Shown: piece by piece, positions 48,914-59,204 of the stretch | Position numbering within the stretch: the stretch's first letter is position 1 | Layout of the letters: each line of letters begins with the position of its first letter | Origin: Oreohelix idahoensis | Lineage: Eukaryota; Mollusca; Gastropoda; Stylommatophora; Oreohelicidae | DNA length: 64,000 nucleotides | Assembly: GCA_024509875.1 (NCBI GenBank) | Contig: JAMPIV010012425.1 | Span: 310,001 to 374,000 of the forward strand | Direction of reading: 5' to 3' | The notes under the pieces: model-generated | What the model was told of the DNA's origin: nothing | The model's database searches: none | The model's input: the letters and a program-made list of their open reading frames with translations, nothing else | Translations under genes and position numbers: made by a program

Positions 48914-49621
48914 TTCTCTCTCTTGCGGGAGATGGTGTTTATCATTTTCCTATTTGGCTATGTCCAGGAGAGATAGTTGTTTCAGTCTTCATGTTTGTTT
49001 CCAAGTGTCAATAAGTATTTTGTTTGGGTGGTCTTTCTCTTGTCTCCTGTATCTCTCTACAGCTTCAGTCAGTGCTCTTTTACACCTGATATCCAGCGGC
49101 TCTATGTTGGCTTCTATCTCACATACGGCTGTGGGTGTTGATCTCATCCCTCCGCAAATTAACCTGAGAGCTTGATTCTGCACACGGTCCAGAGCTGAGA
49201 TGGTATTAGTACTCACAATGGTCTGGAGGGGGAGGTTATAGTCTATCGCTGATCTCACATAGCCGAGATATAGTTGACGAAGGGTTTGTTTATCCGCTCC
49301 CCAATTTGTACTAGCTACCCGTTTGATGAGGTTTAGGCGCTTACATGCTTTTCCCCTGAGGTTGTGGATGTGTCCATCTAGTTTCAATTGTCTGTCCAGT
49401 TTTACTCCTAGATAGACTGGGTGCTCCTGTTTTGTTAGTGTTTCCCCACTCAATTTGATGTTGATAGGTCTTTTTGCTATTTTGTGGCTGCGGGAGAAAG
49501 TGGTGTATACAGTTTTCTGCGTATTGATTTTAAGTTTCCACAGTTCACAATATACTGACATTGTAAGGAGAGCTCTGTTGATCATGGCTTTTGCCAGAAT
49601 GGGATATTTGTCAGTAGTCCA
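48914..49621 (-). pseudogene. RT C-terminal part of the nested LINE
   Basis: The frame begins at the truncation point just downstream of where the RT catalytic motif would stand (WTTDKYPILAKAMINRALL). It continues with YCELWKLKINTQKTVYTTF and the thumb segment YLGVKLDRQLKLDGHI to WKQT, then stop. Two in-frame stops (near 48988 and 48953) separate it from the RNase H frame, which continues in phase. It is a truncated pseudogene. Confidence 0.85.
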
Positions 49622-49634
49622 GATGATGGGGGTC

Positions 49635-50583
49635 TTTCAGTTTGCTGATGTCAAACCTTTTCTGTGTAGTTACAGTTGGTCCAGCAGTTCTGATTTTCAC
49701 CTTCAGTTTTGCTACGACTAAATGGTGGTCCTTCCCACATCTGCACCTCTTCTTACCTTCACATCTTGTAATGCATGTCTCCATCTACCATTAATCATCA
49801 TGTGGTCTATCTGGTTTCTGTCCCGGCCATTTGGTGATTCCCATGTTAATTTGTGAATTTCTGTGTGTGGGAAAAGTGTTCCTCTAATGACCAGATTGTT
49901 AATCCTACAGAAACTTATTAATTTATCCCCATTTTCGTTTGCTGTTCCGCTGCCGCATTTCCCCTGCTGCATTTCCCCATTACTCTTTCATTATATGTAT
50001 TGTGTGTTCCAACTTTCGCATTGAGATCTCCCATTACTACAATAAGATCGTATCTAGGTGTGTCTTCCATTTCTTTTTGCAGTTGTTGATAGAATTCATC
50101 CTTGACCTCTTCGTCGCTGTCATTTGTTGGTGCGTAACATTGTATTATTGTAGTGTTCGTGAATCTCCCTTTCAATCTTATTCTTATCAGTCTGTTGTTG
50201 ATGGGTTTCCATTCCAGTAGTGACCTTTCTATTCCCTTCTGTAGTATAATGGCTACACCTTCATTATGCTGTCCATCCTCTCTGCGAGAGTAAAGTACTG
50301 TTTCTCCTGTTGCTGTTTTAACTTTTCCTGTCCCTGTCCATCTGCTCTCACTTATCCCTAGAAAGTGTAATCTATAGTTTCTCATTTCCGCTGCGACCTG
50401 TTTTAGTTTTCCCGTCTCGTTCATTGTCCTGACATTCCAAAATCCTATTCTTGTTTCACGTTTTGCGGTCAGGACGTCCGTTCTCGTGTCAGTGGCTTCC
50501 TTTCGGCTTTCACCACTGACAGTCATACGAGCCTCAGATTCCGGATGTCCGTCCTGCAGCAAATTTTGTTTATTTGTTGTCAT
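49635..50583 (-). pseudogene. RTE-like APE endonuclease of copy 2
   Basis: This is an apurinic-endonuclease-type domain, which nicks target DNA for target-primed reverse transcription. From ATG 50583 the frame shows GFWNVRTMN, FLGISESRWTGTG (catalytic Glu), IIQCYAPTND and VVMGDLNAKVG. A frameshift near 49930-49970 moves the rest into 49718-49972, with NQIDHMMINGRW (catalytic Asp-His). Related domains are often annotated as craniofacial development protein 2-like in animal genomes because of a domesticated RTE copy. Sequence through ISKLKDPH at 49634 is interrupted there by the nested LINE. It is broken, so not active. Confidence 0.85.
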
Positions 50584-50589
50584 TTCCGT

Positions 50590-50628
50590 GGTCCGTCCTT
50601 TTCAGGGCGAACGAGGAAGAAGAAGAAG
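50590..50628 (+). mobile_element. 39-bp micro-insertion ending in (GAA)n
   Basis: A 39-bp segment ending GAGGAAGAAGAAGAAG is flanked by a perfect 10-bp repeat, TCATTTCCGT, at 50580-50589 and 50629-50638, within the 5' region of RTE copy 2. It looks like an extremely 5'-truncated retroposition event by a GAA-tailed LINE. Confidence 0.6.
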
Positions 50629-50639
50629 TCATTTCCGTA

Positions 50640-50857
50640 ACTTCGTTTCTTTTTACATAGACAGGGGTGTCAGCCCTATGCTAAAACCCCCAACCTGGAG
50701 GACCAGGGTGTTTGCTTTAGTCTGACCCCTACCCGCACAATCCTGTCCAGCTTGGTAGAACCTTCCAGGAGTAAAACTCCCGCTGGCATAGCTCTGCGGG
50801 TAATCAGGGTGTGCAAGCCGCCATACTTCGACAAGGTATTGACACCAGTGATGGCAG
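50640..50857 (-). other. 5' region of the RTE-like LINE
   Basis: GC-richer non-coding leader of RTE copy 2, from the insertion boundary at 50857 to just before the endonuclease frame. It contains a run open for translation (50676-50912) with no recognised domain. It probably carries the internal promoter expected in LINE 5' regions, but no motif was identified. Confidence 0.5.
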
Positions 50858-51092
50858 TAACTCTACATAAGACTTTGTAATTACATTTCTCTAAAATTAA
50901 CAAAATTATCACTCAACAAACCCTGTCTAGGATGATCTAAGTAAATGTAATATTTGGAGGAAACAAAACTCATTAATACATTTATTTGATTTGTAACATG
51001 ATAACTTGTCTGAATTTAGGTTATTATATTATCTCAAAGTTTTGAACACAAATCATTGTAATAAATGCTATTCGTTATATTTATATAATATA

Positions 51093-52118
51093 CTTACTTA
51101 CTTACTTAGTCGTTCCCCTTCTACCGTGAGGTGTAGAGGTTTGGAAGAGAGAGCGCCAGACTATTCTATCGGCTGTCTTCCTCCTGGCCTGGTTCCATTC
51201 CAGTCCTCGGTCCTTCAAAGATTGTCTAATGTTGTCCTCCCAGCGGACTCTGGGTCGTCCTCGGGGTCTGGATCCTTGGCTCTTTGTTTCCCATGCTTGT
51301 CGTGGTAGCCGATCTTCTCCCATTCTGCAGACATGGCCAAACCATCTTAGTTGGGACTGTTCTACTTGGGTCTGTAGGGGGTGGCATTTTAGGCCTTGAC
51401 GTATCGTCTGGTTGCGTACCATGTCTCTTCTTGTTACTTCAACCACCTTCCTCAGATACCTCATTTCTGAGGTTTGGATCTGGCTTTTATGGGTTGTAGT
51501 CATTGCCCATGACTCGCATCCATATGTCAAGACTGGGACATAGGTGGAGCGGTATACAGCCATCTTCGTTTTCTTACCAACCTCTCTCTTGCTGAGGAAT
51601 CCTCGATTTATGGCCTGAAAAAGTCTCCCAGCTGCTGCTTTTCGAGTGGCCAACTCTTCTTTGATGCCTCCCTTTCGGTCTATAATAGCTCCGAGGTATT
51701 TAAAGTGGTCAACCTGCTCCAGGACCTGTTCTCCCAGCTTAATCTGATGCCTTCTTTCTTCTCGTGATATCACCATGGATTTTGTTTTAGAGCTGCTTAT
51801 GACCATCCCTCTCTTCTCCAGCTCTTCCTTCCAGACTTGCAGGTTGGATTGGAGATGTGCCTCTGATTTAGCAATCAGGGCAACATCATCAGCAAATGCC
51901 AGCTCTGAAATATAGACCTGTCTCATCTTCCAGTACCCCACTGAATACTTTCTTGTTCTCTCCTTACATGCCGTGATGACATCGTCCATAAGGAGTATGA
52001 AGAGGTAAGGTGATAGGATATCACCTTGTCTTACACCAGTGGTGGTCCTGAACTCTTCTGACTTATGGTTTGCTGTCCTCACATAATTTCTGCAAGACTT
52101 GTAGAAGCTCTGTATAGC
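51093..52118 (-). mobile_element. 5'-truncated LINE with FADD reverse transcriptase
   Basis: A 1,026-bp - strand insertion flanked by a perfect 14-bp target duplication, ATTTATATAATATA, at 51079-51092 and 52119-52132. The 3' tail is (AAGT)n. One frame is open across the insertion (stop near 51102), with GVRQGDILSPYLF, ELAFADDVALIAKS (catalytic FADD), FKYLGAIIDRKGG, LTYGCESWAM and SRPRGRPRVRWEDNIRQSL. The first Met at 52163 lies in flanking DNA, so the start is not native. The intact 3' frame and perfect duplication make this a young insertion of a family distinct from the 45749-50857 element. Confidence 0.9.
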
Positions 52119-52479
52119 ATTTATATAATATAACTTCAGAGTATTGTTCAATTCATACTTCAATGTTGTAACAAGTACGTTGTGACCAGTTATTAATTAT
52201 ACACTCTTATTATTAGAACTCACTTCACCTATCCTTACATCTATACCTTATCCAGTATATTCTAATCCTCGACTAAACGTCAGGAAGGGGGCATCGTTGA
52301 GCCACAGTCTATCAGATATCATTGTCGGATCTGATCTATTTTGAATTTCAGTGGTCTCAGATAACTCAGGACAGCAGTGGCAGAGATAAAGATCTGGAGC
52401 AGACCTATTCTGCGTTACCTGTACCCAGCGCTTTCTCTAAGTTCTGTCCCATAGTTTCCGCCTGGCATTTCTTACTCCT

Positions 52480-52970
52480 TTCACGAGCCTAAACTTCTAT
52501 TAAGAGGAATTTTCCTGGAGAACTATTGAGTTATTATCTCCTATATTATCTACTGTTTTGCTAATTATCATAGTTTTTGTTTTCTCAATATTAATGTTGA
52601 GTCCATATTCATGACTTATACTGTTCACTTGCTTCACTAGTTCTTGTAACTCCTGTTCGCTTTCAGCTTACAACACGGTATCATCTGCATATCTAAGGTT
52701 GTTTATTGACCTTCCACTGATGTTCAGCCCTGGTATTTCCTGTATCTGTGTGAAAATTGTTTCGGTGTATAGATTAAATAGGCAGGGGGACAGCACACAA
52801 CCTTGTCTCCTCTTTTTATGTCTATGTATGGTGAATAATTCTTTCCAGATCTTACTGTGACAGTTTGCTTCCAATAAAGGTTACTGAGTATTCTGCAGTA
52901 ACTTCTGCAGTTATGGGTGACGTGCATGCCTGAAATGTTTGAAAATACTGATTCTCTATTGTTCATACCT
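52480..52970 (-). pseudogene. LINE reverse transcriptase remnant
   Basis: Read downward, segments in shifting frames give SNLYWKQTVTVRSGK, GCVLSPCLFNLYTETIF, NNLRYADDTVL followed by an in-frame stop, then LQELVKQVNSISHEYGLNIN and an EKTKTMIISK segment. These are the consecutive palm and thumb motifs of a LINE RT. The flanks are not defined. Decayed. Confidence 0.75.
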
Positions 52971-54016
52971 CATACCTTTTAGTAGAAAGTACTCTATATT
53001 ACTGTCTTTTAGACATTTTTTACAGTTAGGTTCTTCTGCTCTAAAATATCTTGTTCCTAGTTGTTGTCTGAGCAGTTCTTTGTTGCTCGAAATTTTTAAT
53101 TCCATAGATACAGTACTTGTCATGTTTGTGTTGGAGCTTTGAACAACCTATATGCATGTCTTTTTTAGATTTTTATCCCAGGCTACTTTCCATTCTTCTG
53201 TTATTATCCCAGGCTACTTTCCATTCTTCATAAGTTGTTTTATTATTCTCTATTGTTCACAATCTAGTCCAGTGTTTCTCAAGCGGTGTGCCATGGCAAT
53301 TTGTGCACTCATGCATGGGGTTCCTTCTTCAACAATTTCACCCCTGTGTTCTTGTAGGGGTGGTTTCTCTAGCATTTTGTTTGACATGATGATGTTGCTA
53401 GCTCCACCCACAACAACTTTTTATAAGTTGCCAAAGACATTCAATAAATGCCAGAGGAAGCATTAGTCATATTCAACCACAACAGCTGGTCCTCATGCCT
53501 GTGCCAAAGGTCATGTGCTCCAGCAGTGGAGATTTTCTCTACTGATTTGTATTATATAATTGTTCTGCCTCGTTATAGTTTCCATTGGTCTCAGAGGACA
53601 CACAGAAAGAAGGGGACCAATGCTTCCCCAAGTAGGTCATTAGGCAACTAGTTTGAGATTGTGCCTTGGGCTATCAGTGTCATCATGTCAAACAAATTGT
53701 TACAAAACCACCACTTTCACGAGCAGGACGTCCATTGACACAGGTTTCTAGCAAGTGGCTGTATGTTTCATATGGAATAATAAATGAAGTGAGTGAGTAG
53801 TGGTTCTTTTTTGTGTGTTCTTTAATCTGCTCAGACCGCACCGAAACCAGAAGGTTTATTAATGGAAGATGGCAGACTATAATGATAAGACAATAAATAG
53901 ACAAAGGATCAAGGGTATGATCTACAAAGATTTTGTGGGAGAAACTAGAATGTCACTAATAGAGCAGAAGCTTGTACAGGAGCTTGAACCTTTCGTCTGA
54001 ACAGCCGAAAGCATAA
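52971..54016. other. No gene seen; minor repeats
   Basis: No coding sequence is supported. TATCCCAGGCTACTTTCCAT is repeated in tandem at about 53173-53227. A hAT-like terminus, CAGTGTTTCTCAAGCGGTGT, starts at 53270 and may begin an old DNA transposon remnant whose other end was not found. Confidence 0.4.
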
Positions 54017-54260
54017 ATATTCTGAGAATGGAAAGTTTCTTTGGGCTACTTTTTGATCACAATGTGGATGATTTCTGACTATTTTGGGTGACTTTGGGCA
54101 ATCTTTCTAAAAAGTTTGGATGACTAGGGCGAATTTGGTCTTTTTGGGCTACTTTTCAAACACGATTTGGGCCAGACCTGAAACCTGAAAAAATCCAGTT
54201 TCTGAAACGAAGCTGTCCTTGGAGATTTCAATTAAAAGTTTACAGACCTGCAAAAGTCTT
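54017..54260 (+). repeat. Dispersed repeat family Y, copy 1
   Basis: This matches 57442-57635 in the same order: AATATTCTGA(G/A)AAT, AAAGTTTCTTTG, ATCACAAT, TTTTCAAACAC, CTGGTTTCTGAAAC-like and GCTGTCC. Copies are diverged with small indels. In the second copy it leads straight into a LINE 3' coding end, so it may be part of that LINE family. No frame is intact. Confidence 0.6.
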
Positions 54261-54461
54261 ATTGATTTGAACTGTTGAAAAAGAATATTTAAAAACAAAG
54301 GAGGAAATTAGCACCATATTAAATAGTAAAATCCACACTTGTAATGAACCTCAGAATAGCAGTGTATGAGATCAAGTGCTGTCTTCTGTCAGAAGTTGGC
54401 GTCATTTAACATCCTGATACACTTCACTTTGGCAAATTATTTCCTTTCTATGCACACATTC

Positions 54462-54779
54462 TTTCACGTACACTCACATTGAATGTACATTCAAGGCCAT
54501 TTCTGTTTGGCATAGGAATGACGAGTTGTGTACGTTCATAAATAGACAATCATAGATCAGAAATAGCCACCATTCATCTCCTTTATTTCCTTGCTGCTTA
54601 TCAAGTATGACAGTTACAGACTTTCACGTACACTCACATTGAATGTACATTCAAGGCCAATTCTGTTTGGCATAGGAATGACGAGTTGTGTACGTTCATA
54701 AATAGACAATCATAGATCAGAAATACCCACCATTCATCTCCTTTATTTCCTTGCTGCTTATCAAGTATGACAGTTACAG
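54462..54779 (+). repeat. 159-bp tandem duplication
   Basis: Two nearly identical units start CTTTCACGTACACTCACATT at 54462 and 54621. Only a few bases differ, so the duplication is recent. It ends at CTTTCACAAATGAGC, where the LINE-like sequence preceding the minisatellite begins. Confidence 0.85.
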
Positions 54780-54957
54780 ACTTTCACAAATGAGCTGCTA
54801 GACTAGACTAGACTAGAAGAATACAAATAGTACATGATCACTACAGACAAGTATTAGTGAAACTAGATATGACAAAATGGCGCTGGTCATGGACATGACA
54901 CATGTTGAGGAAACATTGATAGCATCAAAGGCAGTTCTTATTCTGGAATCCTCAGGA

Positions 54958-56850
54958 TGAGAGAGGAAGAGGAAGACTGATATACACATGGAGAAGAGAG
55001 GAAGAGGAAGACTTATATACATATGGAGAAGAGAGGAAGAGGAAGACTTATATACACATGGAGAAGAGAGGAAGAGGAAGACTGATATACACATGGAGAA
55101 GAGAGGAAGAGGAAGACTGATATACATATGGAGAAGAGAGGAAGAGGAAGACTGATATACAAATGGAGAAGAGAGGACAAGGGAGACTTATATACATATG
55201 GAGAAGAGAGGAAGAGGAAGACTGATATACATATGGAGAAGAGAGGAAGAGGAAGACTGATATACATATGGAGAAGAGAGGAAGAGGAAGACTGATATAC
55301 ATATGGAGAAGAGAGGAAGAGGAAGACTGATATACATATGCAGAAGAGAGGAAGAGGAAGACTGATATACACATGGAGAAGAGAGGAAGAGGAAGACTGA
55401 TATACACATGGAGAAGAGAGGAAGAGGAAGACTTATATACATGGAGAAGAGAGGAAGAGGAAGATTGATATACACATGGAGAAGAGAGGAAGAGGAAGAC
55501 TGATATCATATGGAGAAGAGAGGAAGAGGAAGACTGATATACACATGGAGAAGAGAGGAAGAGGAAGACTGATATACATATGGAGAAGAGAGGAAGAGGA
55601 AGACTGATATACACATGGAGAAGAGAGGAAGAGGAAGACATATACATATGGAGAAGAGAGGAAGAGGAAGACTGATATACACATGGAGAAGAGAGGAAGA
55701 GGAAGACTGATATACACATGGAGAAGAGAGGAAGAGGAAGACTGATATACACATGGAGAAGAGAGGAAGAGGAAGACTGATATACACATGGAGAAGAGAG
55801 GAAGAGGAAGACTGATATACACATGGAGAAGAGAGGAAGAGGAAGACTGATATACATATGGAGAAGAGAGTAAGAGGAAGACTGATATACGCATGGAGAA
55901 GAGAGGAAGAGGAAGACTGATATACACATGGAGAAGAGAGGAAGAGGAAGACTGATATACATATGGAGAAGAGAGTAAGAGGAAGATTGATATACACATG
56001 GAGAAGAGAGGAAGAGGAAGACTGATATACATATGGAGAAGAGAGGAAGAGGAAGACTGATATACACATGGAGAAGAGAGGAAGAGGAAGACTGATATAC
56101 ACATGGAGAAGAGAGGAAGAGGAAGACTGATATACACATGGAGAAGAGAGGAAGAGGAAGACTGATATACACATGGAGAAGAGAGGAAGAGGAAGACTGA
56201 TATACACATGGAGAAGAGAGGAAGAGGAAGACGGATATACACATGGAGAAGAGAGGAAGAGGAAGACTGATATACACATGGAGAAGAGAGGAAGAGGAAG
56301 ATTGATATACACATGGAGAAGAGAGGAAGAGGAAGACTGATATACATATGGAGAAGAGAGGAAGACTGATATATACACATGGAGAAGAGAGGAAGAGGAA
56401 GATTGATATACACATGGAGAAGAGAGGAAGAGGAAGACTGATATATACACATGGAGAAGAGAGGAAGAGGAAGACTGATATATACACATGGAGAAGAGAG
56501 GAAGAGGAAGATTGATATACACATGGAGAAGAGAGGAAGAGGAAGACTGATATACATATGGAGAAGAGAGGAAGAGGAAGACTGATATATACACATGGAG
56601 AAGAGAGGAAGAGGAAGATTGATATACACATGGAGAAGAGAGGAAGAGGAAGACTGATATATACACATGGAGGAAGAGGAAGACTGATATATACACATGG
56701 AGAAGAGAGGAAGAGGAAGACTGATATACACATGGAGAAGAGAGGAAGAGGAAGACTGATATATACACATGGAGAAGAGAGGAAGAGGAAGATTGATATA
56801 CACATGGAGAAGAGAGGAAGAGGAAGACTGATATACACATGGAGAAGAGA
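54958..56850 (+). repeat. 35-bp minisatellite, about 54 copies, inside a LINE end
   Basis: The unit is 35 bp: GAAGAGAGGAAGAGGAAGAC followed by TGATATACACATGGA. Variants include 37-bp units with TATATACAC and ACATATGG/ACACATGG alternation. Flanks on both sides (54780-54957 and 56851-56950) match the LINE 3' coding end at 57720-58080. The unit corresponds to the LINE stretch AAGAGAGGCAGAGGAAGACC..ACATGGAGAAGAGAG. It is an expansion of one short LINE segment. The three long - strand open frames (up to 666 codons) exist only because the unit lacks stops. Confidence 0.93.
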
Positions 56851-57441
56851 ACTGGAGACATAAATGAAAGGGATAAAGAAGACATGGAAAGATCTTGAGC
56901 AGACGGCACAGGACAGGGACTTGACGTGAAGGTCTATGATGCTTGGGGAGCTGAAGGGTGAGGATGATGATGGGCCACCATTGTAGTTGACCACAGGCGG
57001 GTCTACCAACAGGGCCCCCAAGTCCAGGTCTACCAACAGGGCCCCCAAGTCCAGGTTTCTCTATAATACATTTCTTTCCCATTCCCCAACACTCTTTTTA
57101 TATAACACGGGCCCCTCTAAGAGTTTCAGGGCCCCAAGGATAGATCCGTCACTGCAGGTGACTGACTTGCAGGAAACCTACCTCAAAGAACTTTCAATGG
57201 TTTTAAAGACTGGCGTTATTCTGTAGCGCTTTGTTTTACATAATGAAGTTGTCAGGCCTATGCACAACCACATATTTGTCATCTTGTGAGAGATGTATCC
57301 AGAAGCCAGATATTTTTGTAAACAGAGAATGACAAAAGAAGGGTAAAGATAGTCACATAGTGGATACTGCCATGGGGGAGTAAAGTGTTGGAGATGTCAC
57401 ATACACAGGTTTATAACATTTTATCCAAACACACAGAAATC

Positions 57442-57635
57442 AAAATATTCTGAAAATCGAAAGTTTCTTTGTGAAATTTTTCAATCACAATTTGGCGATT
57501 TATTAATATTTTAGATGACTAAGGGCTATTTTTCAAACACAATTTAAGTGACACCTGATAACTTAAAAAAATCTGGTTTCTGAAACAATGCTGTCCCCAA
57601 AGATTTCAGATAAAAAGTTACAGACACATATTAGG
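57442..57635 (+). repeat. Dispersed repeat family Y, copy 2
   Basis: The counterpart of 54017-54260, followed without a clear gap by LINE RT C-terminal coding sequence. Confidence 0.6.
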
Positions 57636-57644
57636 TCTCAACTT

Positions 57645-58105
57645 GATGAGGTGAATGTGAAGTCAGTCCTATTGTATGGCTCAGAGACATGGAGAACAAC
57701 AAAGACAACAACCAAAAAGCTACAGACTTTCATAAATGGGTGCTTGCGTAGAATAGAGGGATTAAAATGGTATGACAAGGTTACCAACGTGGAACTGATG
57801 ACAAGAACTAGACAAGTGCTAGTGGAACAAGAAATGAGAAGAAGACGATGGCGATGGATAGGACACACACTGAGGAAACCTGTTGATAGCATTACAAGGC
57901 AGTCCTTGTTCTGAAACCCCCAGGGCAAGAGAGGCAGAGGAAGACCAAGAAGTACATGGAGAAGAGAGTTGGAAACAGAGGTGAAAATGATGAGGAGAAC
58001 ATGGAAAGAACTTGAGATGATGGCACGTGACAGGAGGACTTGGCATGTGTTTGTTGAAGGCCTATGCTCCTTTGGGAGTGGAGGGTTATGAATGAATGAA
58101 TGATG
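57645..58105 (+). pseudogene. LINE RT C-terminal end (3' fragment)
   Basis: The + strand frame encodes LLYGSETWRTTKTTTKKLQT, INGCLRRIEGLKW, then RRRWRWIGHTLRKPVDSITR and a stop (TGA, 57912-57914). The same frame continues with GKRGRGRPRSTWRRELE up to a second stop near 58089. This is the conserved C terminus of a LINE reverse transcriptase, followed by a (GAAT)n-type tail. The region encoding KRGRGRPRSTW is the parent of the 35-bp minisatellite. The in-frame stop and missing RT core make it a dead fragment. Confidence 0.8.
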
Positions 58106-58187
58106 AGGTGGGTGGGGTTAGTTTCCTTCCTTACTGCCTTTGGTCTCACGGACCAGGGAAAAGCCAGAGTGGCATCCTTACTTCTAT

Positions 58188-58299
58188 CTTCTTCTTCTTT
58201 GATCCTTAGCCGCCGACCGTCAAAGCAGCCAGTGGCCATTACGCCTGGTAGTGTCTTGTAGGGCAACAACAAATTGATTCCACTTTGCTCGGTCAGCGA
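58188..58299 (-). mobile_element. 112-bp RTE-like LINE 3' end with target duplication
   Basis: A very short 5'-truncated copy of the RTE-like LINE on the - strand, comprising only the last RT codons, hairpin and (GAA)n tail. It is flanked by a perfect 10-bp duplication, TTACTTCTAT, at 58178-58187 and 58300-58309. Confidence 0.85.
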
Positions 58300-58582
58300 T
58301 TACTTCTATAATCAGGAACTAATGAAGCACTTTCAATGACGCAAGCTTTCGATTGGCTATTGGTTAGATCACTCTGTCTCTCGTTGCAAAGTTACTGGGT
58401 TCCGGAATCGGTTTCTGCTAAAGGGACAACATTTTTTGTTATCAGCAGTAGGCTGATGCTTCCATAAGGTGCAAACAAGGGAAAAAGAAAAGGTCTATAT
58501 ACGTCACAAAGTAATCCACATATCAAGTGATTACAAGTCTTCCCATATTTCATAGGTCGTTTTTATGATCTACACCCACCAT

Positions 58583-59028
58583 TGCACACTAAGCTTGGAG
58601 GAGTCACTTCAGCTCTAGATGTAACTCTGGCTTTTACCTGGTTGCCTACATGCAGGAGGATCTCACTATGGGCCCATGATGGGCGGGGGGAGCTGAGAAG
58701 TGGCTCTGTGTAGGATGTGACAATTCCTTGGGAGAGCCAAGAACCAGAGCTAAACAGTATTTTAACTCTGCATATTTGGAGAGCCCCCTTGGGTGGCAGG
58801 GAATGCCCAGTATGCCGCACACTTCTCCCTCCTAGCTTGGGACCAGCCTGTGATGATGATCCTTTAAATGCAAACCAGGCTGGAAAAACTGGAGCTCATG
58901 ACTTCAACTCAACACGTTTCAAATGACAGAAAAGCCGCAGGAAAAGCCTAGATCTACAGTGTAGATAATACCAATGACCCTTCAATTTGGTATCGGCTAC
59001 AAAATAGTGAGAAGCTGAGCAGCCCTAG
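58583..59028 (+). repeat. Dispersed repeat family X, copy 2
   Basis: The counterpart of 24864-25234, with about 80 bp more near the start (58604-58655). It is followed at about 59040-59165 by antisense sequence of the LINE 3' end (matching 57960-58085 reversed). Confidence 0.75.
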
Positions 59029-59167
59029 CAACTCTTCTTTACCCTTCAGCTCCCCAAGGAACATAGGTCTACAACAAATGAATGCCAAGTCTTCCTGTCC
59101 GGTGCCATCCACTCAAAGTCTTACTCATCATTTTCAGTTCTGTCTCCTGTTCTCTTCTTCATCTGTT

Positions 59168-59204
<37 letters not shown>
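59168..59204 (+). repeat. (TTG)12 microsatellite
   Basis: Twelve uninterrupted TTG units following an antisense LINE 3' end. Confidence 0.95.

Larger units (their letters stand above)
47856..49625 (-). mobile_element. Nested, 5'-truncated LINE fragment with RNase H
   Basis: A 1,770-bp - strand insertion within the RTE-like LINE. It is flanked by a perfect 9-bp target duplication, ATGGGGGTC on the + strand, at 47847-47855 and 49626-49634. Removing one duplication restores the host LINE reading across KLKDPH/TRKAF. The 3' tail is (CAA)n on the - strand (47857-47872). It contains the RT C-terminal part, an RNase H domain and a CCHC motif, the layout of I/LOA/R1-type LINEs. Confidence 0.9.
45749..50857 (-). 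mobile_element. Full-length RTE-like LINE, copy 2 (with nested insert)
   Basis: This - strand LINE is flanked by an 11-bp target duplication, TAACTCTACAT, at 45738-45748 and 50858-50868. Its 5' end is at 50857 and its (GAA)n 3' tail at 45749-45763. Without the nested 1,770-bp LINE fragment (47856-49625) it is about 3.3 kb, with one endonuclease-RT frame, which is the size and layout of RTE elements. The 5' region (50640-50857) carries the conserved segment seen ahead of such endonuclease genes. It is broken by frameshifts, so it is inactive. It lies antisense to Lasp in intron 1. Confidence 0.88.

Noticed and set aside
55048..57082. Three very long - strand open frames (467 to 666 codons, Ser/Leu/Phe-rich).
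   Set aside because: They are read through the 35-bp minisatellite, whose unit lacks stops on that strand; they have no start context, domain or non-repeat coding support.
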